Assembly: GCA_020721025.1 (NCBI GenBank)
Contig: DYNO01000077.1
Span: 1,635-14,271 of the forward strand
Reading direction: 5' to 3'
DNA length: 12,637 nucleotides
Source of the DNA: Thiomargarita sp.
Lineage (GTDB): Bacteria > Pseudomonadota > Gammaproteobacteria > Beggiatoales > Beggiatoaceae
The notes beneath the pieces are model-generated. The model worked only from the letters and a program-made list of their open reading frames with translations, was not told the origin of the DNA and searched no databases. Position 1 is the stretch's first letter. Each line of letters begins with the position of its first letter. A program made the translations under genes and the position numbers. Positions 6,740-12,637 of the stretch are shown here, one piece after another.

Positions 6740-7624
6740 ATGATAAACAAAATTAAAGCCTTTCTCATACATTTGAGTATCAGCATCGTGATTTTCATTA
6801 CCGTGTTGTTGCTCTGCTTGTTCGCTTGGTATCCTGAATTTTATTTCAATGCCAGCGACACCAAACTGCCTATTTACATCATGATACTTGTCGATATTGG
6901 GCTGGGTCCCCTGCTCACTTTCGTCGTGTATAAACAAGGTAAACCGGGTTTACTTCTTGATTTATCACTGATTGCATTATTTCAGATAACAGCATTGGCT
7001 GGTGGTATTTGGGTACTTTACTCTGAACGTCCCATGCTAACGGTGTATCATCAGGACTATTTTTATTGTTTGAATACTGCATTTACAACGAGTGCGAATG
7101 TGGATATTGTGAAATTTCCTCGTACCGGCAGCATGATTCCAACAGTATTTTTACCCGAAGCTGCCACGCCCGAAGAGAAACAACGTCGAGAAGAGGTTTT
7201 GAGTAAAATGCCGCGTGATAAATTGCCACCTCCACATCCTGCTTTTGTCTTTGGGGAACAATTCAAACTGATGGAATCTGCTGATGTCGCGCAAATGCTG
7301 TCCGATGAATACGATATTACCCAAGCAATCCGTAGCGCGCCCAAATATCAAGAGCGTTGGAATCAATTTGAAGCAAAACATCCGAATGCACTCAACACGT
7401 TTGCTTTTTTCCCGCTCATTTGTAGTGCGGAAGAACATCTGGCGGCAACGGATCGTCACACTGGGCAAATCGTTGACGCGGTAGAAATTCCAAGCATTAA
7501 CGCGACAAAGAAACGTTTTGTGCTGCAACGGTTGATACCATCGTTAACGCCCCTTGATCCACTCACCCCATTTGCCCCAGCAACGACCGTGATTCCGTTG
7601 AAACCCGCTGAATCGAGTCGCTAA
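6740..7624 (+). CDS. TfpX/TfpZ-like type IV pilin accessory protein
   Basis: Proteins of this family are inner-membrane accessory factors encoded beside type IV pilin genes (for example in Acinetobacter and Moraxella), where they help pilin modification, stability or assembly. The 294-residue product has the family opening (KAFLIHLSISIVI) and three membrane segments at about residues 8-30, 43-64 and 72-94, with the typical VDIGLGPLLTFVVYK and GKPGLLLDLSLIALFQ stretches. A periplasmic domain of about 190 residues follows, with Cys 110 and Cys 228 available for a disulfide, and a Pro/Thr-rich C-terminal tail. ATG 6740 is chosen because it gives the exact family N-terminus, although no ribosome binding site is visible. 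No pilin or other pilus gene lies in the window, so the gene appears to be an orphan. It converges on proB across a hairpin terminator. Confidence 0.8.
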   Translation: MINKIKAFLIHLSISIVIFITVLLLCLFAWYPEFYFNASDTKLPIYIMILVDIGLGPLLTFVVYKQGKPGLLLDLSLIALFQITALAGGIWVLYSERPMLTVYHQDYFYCLNTAFTTSANVDIVKFPRTGSMIPTVFLPEAATPEEKQRREEVLSKMPRDKLPPPHPAFVFGEQFKLMESADVAQMLSDEYDITQAIRSAPKYQERWNQFEAKHPNALNTFAFFPLICSAEEHLAATDRHTGQIVDAVEIPSINATKKRFVLQRLIPSLTPLDPLTPFAPATTVIPLKPAESSR

Positions 7625-7634
7625 ATTGGCGAGT

Positions 7635-7684
7635 TTGGTTATTTTAAACCTGTCAGGTTTCTGGGACCGGTTGAGAATAACCAA
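7635..7684 (+). terminator. nested hairpin terminator between the converging tfpZ-like and proB genes
   Basis: TTGGTTATT (7635-7643) pairs perfectly with AATAACCAA (7676-7684), and two more pairs extend it inward. The enclosed loop contains a second perfect palindrome, AAACCTG-T-CAGGTTT (7646-7660). Rightward, the outer stem starts about 10 bases after the stop and is followed by CTTTTCTG, fitting a terminator. GACCGGT occurs twice in and just after the structure (near 7665 and 7696), suggesting a repeat element rather than a simple terminator. Confidence 0.6.
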
Positions 7685-7728
7685 CTTTTCTGACCGGTGT
7701 AGCTCCCCCTACTTTCTACATGCCGCCG

Positions 7729-8874
7729 CTATACCAACACCAAGTTATCGCGATGAATCAACTCCGGCTCGTCTTCATAACCCAGAATCTCTCGAATCTT
7801 TTCACTCGGTTGGCGAATAATTTTCAACGTTTCTTCCGAAGCATAATTGACCAAGCCCCGCGCCACTTCCCGACCCTCCGTATTGACACACGCCACCATA
7901 TCCCCTCGCGCAAAACTTCCCTCACAACGCACCACCCCAATCGGCAACAAACTCCGCCCCGCCCCACACAATGCCCGCGTCGCCCCTTCATCCAAATACA
8001 AACGCCCCTGCATTCGCAAATGAGAGCCAAGCCACTGTTTTCGTGCCGCAATCGCAGCCTGCGAAGGTAACAATAACGTCCCCAATGCCTCGCCCTGACG
8101 CACCTTTGCCAACACTTCCCCAATCCGCCCCGACACAATCAACGTCATCGCCCCCGACCGCGCCGCCAGTTTTGCCGCCCGTAACTTCGTCGCCATTCCC
8201 CCCCGTCCCAAAGCCCCCCCCGTGCTTCCCGCCATTGCATCCAAACGTGGATCACCCGCATAACCTTGCTGTACCAAGTGCGCGGCAGGGTCAATGCGAG
8301 GATCACGTTCAAATAACCCCTGCTGATCTGTCAAGATCACCAACACATCCGCCTCAATCAAATTCGTCACCAAACCGCCCAACGTATCATTATCACCCAC
8401 TCGGATTTCGTCAGTCGCCACCGTATCGTTTTCATTCACAATCGGCACCACGTTGAGATTCAACAAGGTACGCAACGTACTTCGAGCGTTCAAATAACGG
8501 TTGCGACTCGATAAGTCATCATGTGTCAACAAAATCTGCGCGGTATGAATGCCATGTTGCGAAAAACACGACTCATACGTCTGAATCACCCCCATTTGCC
8601 CAACCGCCGCTGCGGCTTGAAGTTTATGCAACTCCGTCGGGCGTTGTGTCCATTTCAAGCGTAATAACCCTTCCGCCACCGCCCCAGAAGAAACCAATAC
8701 CACTTCACAGCCCTGCCGTTGCAAGCCAACAATTTGAGCAACCCAACTTTCAATCGCAGCGCGGTGCAATCCCTGTCCATCATTGGTCAATAACGCACTA
8801 CCGATTTTAATAACCCAACGTTTTGCCGTAGCTAACTTCGAGCGAACTTCAAGAGAATTTAAAATAGCATCCAT
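7729..8874 (-). CDS. proB: glutamate 5-kinase
   Basis: ProB phosphorylates glutamate to glutamyl 5-phosphate, the first step of proline synthesis in the cytoplasm. The 381 residues contain the amino-acid-kinase domain: KIGSALLTNDG at 23-33, VVLVSSGAVAEG near 58-69, the glutamate-binding NENDTV near 148, VGDNDTLGGLV soon after, and GRGGMATKLRAA near 225. A C-terminal PUA domain (from about residue 290) is typical of bacterial ProB. The length is close to E. coli ProB (367). ATG 8874 gives a plausible N-terminus but has no clear ribosome binding site. The usual partners proA and obgE are not adjacent: the gene is flanked by a convergent pilin-accessory gene and a divergent protease gene. Confidence 0.96.
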   Translation of the reverse strand: MDAILNSLEVRSKLATAKRWVIKIGSALLTNDGQGLHRAAIESWVAQIVGLQRQGCEVVLVSSGAVAEGLLRLKWTQRPTELHKLQAAAAVGQMGVIQTYESCFSQHGIHTAQILLTHDDLSSRNRYLNARSTLRTLLNLNVVPIVNENDTVATDEIRVGDNDTLGGLVTNLIEADVLVILTDQQGLFERDPRIDPAAHLVQQGYAGDPRLDAMAGSTGGALGRGGMATKLRAAKLAARSGAMTLIVSGRIGEVLAKVRQGEALGTLLLPSQAAIAARKQWLGSHLRMQGRLYLDEGATRALCGAGRSLLPIGVVRCEGSFARGDMVACVNTEGREVARGLVNYASEETLKIIRQPSEKIREILGYEDEPELIHRDNLVLV

Positions 8875-8906
8875 TTTTATTATTCAGCAAGAGATATTAA
8901 CAACCC

Positions 8907-8935
8907 ATTATACCGCGAAATCGTGGCTTTTTGCC
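8907..8935 (-). promoter_or_regulatory. putative promoter of proB
   Basis: A perfect -10 TATAAT (8912-8907 on the minus strand) stands 17 bases from a poor -35 (GGCAAA, 8935-8930). The predicted start lies about 25 bases before ATG 8874. Confidence 0.5.
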
Positions 8936-8979
8936 GTCATCGTGGTCTTTCATCGCCGCTATTCTTGAGAAAAAAAACC

Positions 8980-9008
8980 AATGAAATGCTTCTACCTTCT
9001 CGGCAAAA
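8980..9008 (+). repeat. dispersed intergenic repeat, copy 2
   Basis: This segment resembles 6550-6575 (shared AATGAAA, TTC-TACCTTC and GCAAA blocks, with small gaps). It lies directly before the tandem repeat array at 9013-9100. Confidence 0.35.
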
Positions 9009-9012
9009 AACG

Positions 9013-9100
9013 CGTTTGACAGGCGGGAACGATCCGTTTGACAGGCGGGAACGATCCGTTTGACAGGCGGGAACGATCCGTTTGACAGGCAGGAACGATT
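9013..9100 (+). repeat. four tandem 22-bp repeats upstream of the protease gene
   Basis: The unit begins CGTTTGACAGGCGGGAACGA and occupies 9013-9034, 9035-9056, 9057-9078 and 9079-9100. Units 1-3 are identical; unit 4 differs at two positions (9091 G to A, and the last base). Each unit holds the -35 consensus TTGACA. The 22-bp period is close to two helical turns, as expected for stacked protein sites. The array lies in the divergent proB/protease region. Confidence 0.95.
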
Positions 9101-9110
9101 TTAATACACT
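9082..9110 (+). promoter_or_regulatory. sigma70-type promoter of the protease gene, built on the last repeat
   Basis: TTGACA (9082-9087), inside the fourth repeat, lies exactly 17 bases before TACACT (9105-9110). The other three copies of TTGACA have no -10 box at this distance. Transcription starting near 9117 would give a leader of about 200 bases before ATG 9320. In that leader I see only an 8-base inverted pair, AATATGAG (9122-9129) with CTCATATT (9219-9226), and no gene. Confidence 0.65.
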
Positions 9111-9319
9111 TGAATTTATCTAATATGAGCAATCTCAATCACGTCAATCTGCACGATTAAAAAAATCAAGTTCAGCGCATTATTATCCATTTTGAAGCGC
9201 AATGTCCGTTAATTATCTCTCATATTGTGTTAAGATGAGCCATTCATTAACAGTTTATGATGTCGTTCTTCAAGTTGAGATCACGACGTTATCATCCGAT
9301 GATTATCAAAGGAATCACT

Positions 9320-11917
9320 ATGTGGATTAAACTCTTTACGCTCATTTTACTCAGTCAATTGTTTTTAGGATGCGATGGAAACGACAGCACTGCGACAAGT
9401 ACAACCGACGATCCCAATCAACCAACGAATCCCACTTCGACTTATACTTTGGCGGGACAGGTCGCGGTTGCCAACAATACTGCTCACGATACCGATGTGA
9501 ATGACAGCAATGCACCGTATTTAGGTAATGAGACTTTTGCCACCGCGCAAGAGATTCCTAACCCGGTCATGCTCGGCGGCTATGCCAATCAACCGAATAC
9601 GGGGGCAGCAGGTCGCTCGAAGGTGCGGGGCGATGTCAATGATTTTTATGTTGCCGATTTACGCAAGGGGCAGTCGGTGAACCTGTTTATTGCTCATGCG
9701 ACGGTCGGAGTCAATGATTTAGATTTGATTTTATTGAATAGTAGCGGGAAGGCGGTGGATGCGTCGGTCGGCGATAGCGAGATTGAAAGTTTGAGCGTGC
9801 CGAGCAATGGACGCTTTTATATTCAAGTGAATGCTACGACCGGTGCATCGAATTATGTGTTGAGTGTTGGGCAACGGTTGGGCGGAAGTGCTCAAAGTTT
9901 GCGGTTGAGTAGCGAATTTAGGGCGAATCAAGCGATTGTGCAATTGAAGTCACAACCATTTTCAGCGCAGAGTGTTTTGAATTCTTTCAGTAGTTTGGGC
10001 ATGACGACGCAAAGCACCGATACTTCACGCGCCATGTTGTTTCATTTCGATCCGGTTCGGCTGCAAAGTTTTTCGGTCGCGGAGATGACGTTTGAGAGCG
10101 ATGAATTGCGGGATAAGTACCAGTTGTTGATGCAGATTAAACAGTTGCGTTCTCGTCCAGAAGTTGAAGAAGCGAGTCCGAATTATCTGTTAAAAGCCTT
10201 GCGAGTTCCCGATGATCCGCAATATGGGTATCAATGGAATTACCCGATGTTGCAATTGCCGCAGGCGTGGGATGTGACGATGGGGGATAGTAATGTGGTG
10301 GTTGCAGTGATTGATACGGGGGTATTGTTGAGCCATCCAGATATTCAGGGCAAGACGACCGCGGGTTATGATTTTATTTCTGACCCGGCGGTTTCGCTCG
10401 ATGGCGATGGTTTGGATAATAATCCCAATGACCCCGGTGATCGGGCGGAGGTGAATGGTGACAGCACTTTTCATGGCACACATGTGACGGGGACGATTGC
10501 GGCAGCGACCGATAATGCGAAGGGTGTGGCGGGGGTGGGGTGGAATACGCGAGTAATGCCATTGCGAGTCTTGGGTAAGGGGGGCGCGGGGGATGATTAT
10601 GGGATTGAGCAGGCGATCCGTTTTGCCGCACGGTTATCGAATGATTCGGGAACGTTGCCAGCCAAAAAGGTGGATATTATTAACTTGAGTTTGGGTGGTC
10701 CGGAGGTTTCAAGTAGCTTTCGCAAGACGATCACTGATGCTTATAATGTGGGTGTGATCATTGTGGCGGCGGCGGGGAATGAGGGAGTGAGCACGCCGAT
10801 GTATCCTGCGGCATTGGGCGAAGTGATTTCTGTGGGGGCGGTGGATATCAATAAGCAACATCCAGATTATTCTAACTATGGCACGACGTTGAAGGTAGTG
10901 GCACCGGGTGGGGCGCGGACGGCTGATCTTAATGGCGATGGCATTCCCGATGGCATTATGAGTACGGTAGGCAAGGATGATAAGGGGCAGGCGGTGCAAT
11001 ATACTTATGAAACGATGATGGGTACGTCGATGGCGAGTCCTCATGTCGCGGGCGTGATTGCGTTGATGAAGGCGGTGAATCCGTTGCTGACTCTGAAACA
11101 GGTGAGTTCTTTGCTTGTTGGCAATAAGATAACTGAGGATTTGGGAACACGGGGACGTGATGACTTTTTCGGTTATGGCTTACTGAATGCCCAAAAAGCG
11201 GTGTATGAAGCAAGTGCATTGAGTGGCGGATCGACAACGGAAACTCCACCACCTCAATTGGTTGTGAATCCAACCGCGTTGAACTTTGGATTGACGGCAA
11301 CGACCGCGACCTTGACCTTGACCAATGCCGGCGGGGGGGATTTAGAACTGTTGAAGGTATCGGAAAACTCTGGGGGCTTTCTGTCAGTGGCGGGCAATGA
11401 GACGAATGAATATGTGGTGACGGTGAATCGGAAGGGTTTAAATACCGGAACGTACAGTGCGACGATTACCTTTCAATCGAATGCGAATACGGTAAATATT
11501 CCGGTGATTCTGCAAGTGGGCGATCCGAATACGACCGGAGATGCGGGACATCATTATGTCTTATTGGTCGATGCGACGAGTAAGGAGACCGTGAAGGAGT
11601 TGCGGGTGAATGCAAGTCAGGGCAAGTACCCGTTTCGTTTTTCAGACATTCCCAAGGGAACTTACGTGATTGTGGCGGGAACGGACATGAATAATGATGC
11701 GCGAATTTGTGACGGTGGCGAAGCGTGTGGGGCGTACTTGACGAGTAATGATCCGACGCGTCTTGAGGTGATCGGAGGACGAAATGATTTGAATTTTAGT
11801 TCAGGATTCAATGTTGTTTTTACTTCTCAAGCTCTGTCGGATGAATTCGTTGCTATCGCTCCCCCCATCGAAGGATTTGCTCGGCTGAGTTCGGGATTGC
11901 GGGAAGTGGCTGAGTAA
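9320..11917 (+). CDS. lipoprotein subtilisin-like serine protease (S8 family)
   Basis: This 865-residue product is probably a membrane-anchored, outward-facing protease. A lipoprotein signal peptide ends in the lipobox LFLGC with the lipidated Cys at residue 18, followed by a Ser/Thr/Asp/Asn/Pro-rich linker. Next come a PPC-like beta domain (about residues 100-183), a propeptide-like region (about 200-290) and the subtilase domain (about 298-640). The triad is D332 (AVIDTG), H385 (HGTHVTGT) and S570 (GTSMASPHVAG), with oxyanion N487 (AAGNEG). Two Asp-rich loops (SLDGDGLDNNPNDPGD, DLNGDGIPDG) look like calcium sites. A BACON/Ig-like domain (about 645-733) and a C-terminal domain with two Cys (about 740-845) follow. 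ATG 9320 is preferred over ATG 9257: AAAGGA precedes it by six bases and it yields a clean signal peptide. Substrates are unknown. Confidence 0.93.
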   Translation: MWIKLFTLILLSQLFLGCDGNDSTATSTTDDPNQPTNPTSTYTLAGQVAVANNTAHDTDVNDSNAPYLGNETFATAQEIPNPVMLGGYANQPNTGAAGRSKVRGDVNDFYVADLRKGQSVNLFIAHATVGVNDLDLILLNSSGKAVDASVGDSEIESLSVPSNGRFYIQVNATTGASNYVLSVGQRLGGSAQSLRLSSEFRANQAIVQLKSQPFSAQSVLNSFSSLGMTTQSTDTSRAMLFHFDPVRLQSFSVAEMTFESDELRDKYQLLMQIKQLRSRPEVEEASPNYLLKALRVPDDPQYGYQWNYPMLQLPQAWDVTMGDSNVVVAVIDTGVLLSHPDIQGKTTAGYDFISDPAVSLDGDGLDNNPNDPGDRAEVNGDSTFHGTHVTGTIAAATDNAKGVAGVGWNTRVMPLRVLGKGGAGDDYGIEQAIRFAARLSNDSGTLPAKKVDIINLSLGGPEVSSSFRKTITDAYNVGVIIVAAAGNEGVSTPMYPAALGEVISVGAVDINKQHPDYSNYGTTLKVVAPGGARTADLNGDGIPDGIMSTVGKDDKGQAVQYTYETMMGTSMASPHVAGVIALMKAVNPLLTLKQVSSLLVGNKITEDLGTRGRDDFFGYGLLNAQKAVYEASALSGGSTTETPPPQLVVNPTALNFGLTATTATLTLTNAGGGDLELLKVSENSGGFLSVAGNETNEYVVTVNRKGLNTGTYSATITFQSNANTVNIPVILQVGDPNTTGDAGHHYVLLVDATSKETVKELRVNASQGKYPFRFSDIPKGTYVIVAGTDMNNDARICDGGEACGAYLTSNDPTRLEVIGGRNDLNFSSGFNVVFTSQALSDEFVAIAPPIEGFARLSSGLREVAE

Positions 11918-11985
11918 GCAGAAAAATTCGGCAGTAAGAAAAAAAATGAGTTAGTTCCTGTTACCAAATTAGCTACACTTAGTTA

Positions 11986-12024
11986 GATTCTGTTGTACAA
12001 CATTGTGTTACTCGTCACAGAATC
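11986..12024 (+). repeat. hairpin and palindrome at the left of the IS607 element
   Basis: GATTCTGT (11986-11993) pairs perfectly with ACAGAATC (12017-12024), and a 10-base palindrome, GTTGTACAAC, lies at 11992-12001. It sits just before the tnpA start. It may be a recombinase binding site or may block read-through transcription into the element; both are inference. Confidence 0.45.
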
Positions 12025-12032
12025 ATACCAAG

Positions 12033-12293
12033 ATGTCTTTTGTAAATACTAAAACAGCACGGGAACAACTCGGTGTTGGTGCTGCAACTTTAAAGTACAA
12101 TTGCCGAATCGTGGTTCTCGACGAAAGTAAGCTGTCACCACAAGCCGAGCTTGTCAACGACTTGCTTTCAATCATTCACGTCTTCTCTTGTCGAGTGCAG
12201 GATTCCTACTTCCGTAGGAACAGGCTTAGAAAGTACAGTCGTCAGATCAGAGAAGATTCGGATTTACCCGAAAAACCGACACACCGCCCGTAA
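12033..12293 (+). pseudogene. tnpA: IS607 serine recombinase TnpA, internally deleted
   Basis: The 86-residue product begins MSFVNTKTAREQLGVGAATL, the start of the MerR-like DNA-binding domain of IS607 recombinases. It then jumps at about residue 20-25 (KYNCR) to the family's C-terminal part, IVVLDESKLSPQAELVNDLL followed by SIIHVFSCR. The rest of the helix-turn-helix domain and the catalytic core, with its active-site Ser (usually in a YxRVS motif), are missing. Full-length relatives are about 200 residues, so more than 100 are lost, with the frame kept. The product should be inactive. No ribosome binding site is evident before ATG 12033; TTG 12003 would add 10 unrelated residues. Confidence 0.8.
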
Positions 12294-12637
12294 ATATCTT
12301 GGTTTAAGTCGTTGGTGGTACAACCGTACTATCAACTACTTACGTCAAGAAGGCACGAAAGCCTCACTTTACGATGTCAGAAAAGTTGTACAAAAAGGCG
12401 ATGATATACCAGATTGGGCAATGGATTGTCCACAACGGATTCGTGAACATGCGATGTCCGATGCTTGCAATGCTGTCAAAAATGCCAAAGCCAAATGCTT
12501 GAAAACAGGCGAATTTCAGCAAGTTAGTTTTCGTGCAAAGCGTGATCCGATTCAAAGTTTTGGGTTTGATAAAGCAGCATTAAATCAAGATTTTGTGTTT
12601 GGCAGTAAAAAGTTTAAAATGGAATTTGAAGCGTCTG
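12241..12637 (+). CDS. tnpB: TnpB-type protein of IS607, N-terminal part only
   Basis: A frame open from 12094 to the window end encodes VRSEKIRIYPKN, then KYLGLSRWWYNRTINYLRQ and, farther on, IREHAMSDACNAVKNAKAK, the typical N-terminal part of IS605/IS607 TnpB (OrfB). TnpB proteins are RNA-guided nucleases that help the element persist. The RuvC-type catalytic residues and zinc finger would lie beyond the window. The frame overlaps the end of tnpA, as usual. There is no ATG or GTG between 12094 and the first ATG at 12421, well inside the domain; TTG 12151 is the only conventional alternative upstream. The region between IRIYPKN and KYLGL looks a few residues short. It may therefore be a pseudogene. 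Confidence 0.75.

Larger units (their letters stand above)
11986..12637 (+). mobile_element. IS607-family insertion sequence, decayed and cut by the window end
   Basis: A remnant of the IS607 serine recombinase (tnpA) is followed, in an overlapping frame, by the start of a tnpB-type gene, the typical IS607 order. The left boundary is not defined, because IS607 elements lack terminal inverted repeats; I place it provisionally at the hairpin before tnpA. It lies downstream of the protease stop at 11917 and does not disrupt a recognisable gene. The right end and any 3' RNA are outside the window. Confidence 0.75.

Noticed and set aside
7971..8810. Long rightward frames (up to 161 codons, very rich in Pro and Ser) opposite proB
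   Set aside because: They are antisense to a clear proB gene and their composition follows from its codon bias; no ribosome binding site or family similarity.
9013..9100. CRISPR array or plasmid-type replication iterons
   Set aside because: The repeats are contiguous with no spacers, and there is no replication initiator gene or AT-rich origin beside them; a promoter-associated tandem repeat explains them better.
10190..11300. Leftward frames of 85-114 codons opposite the protease gene
   Set aside because: They are mirror frames of the strongly biased protease coding sequence, with His/Arg/Pro-rich low-complexity translations.

Overview
The window reads as chromosomal DNA of a gammaproteobacterium. 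The protein families (RecN, DegQ-type HtrA protease, a TfpX/TfpZ-like pilin accessory protein, a YfiR-like protein, a lipoprotein subtilase, a phasin) and the moderate base composition would suit a Beggiatoa/Thiotrichales-like sulfur bacterium. That placement is inference from remembered family distribution; no search was run.

Layout. Positions 8-585 (+) hold a YfiR-family periplasmic protein gene broken by a one-base frameshift in a G tract. Then come four leftward genes, each with its own spacing and probably its own transcript: recN (690-2387), a phasin (2600-2971), nrdB (3388-4476) and degQ (4979-6322). The phasin gene has a near-consensus promoter with a perfect 15-bp palindrome just downstream, and long inverted-repeat structures lie on both sides of it. 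Between nrdB and degQ, a near-consensus rightward promoter has no conventional gene behind it; it may drive a small RNA or a 34-residue peptide. To the right of degQ lie a divergent TfpX/TfpZ-like gene (6740-7624, +), a hairpin terminator, and proB (7729-8874, -).

The proB/protease divergent region carries four tandem 22-bp repeats. The last repeat supplies the -35 box of a good sigma70 promoter for a large lipoprotein subtilisin-like protease (9320-11917, +). The right end is a decayed IS607-type insertion sequence: its serine-recombinase gene has lost the catalytic core by an internal deletion, and the start of a tnpB gene runs off the window.

The genes form no single pathway. They are housekeeping genes (DNA repair, dNTP synthesis, proline synthesis, envelope quality control, carbon-storage granules) mixed with accessory cell-surface genes. 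I do not see a clear multi-gene undescribed system. The most interesting unexplained items are the orphan promoter with its short transcript candidate, the tandem -35 repeats before the protease, the phasin operator palindrome, and the frameshifted YfiR gene.
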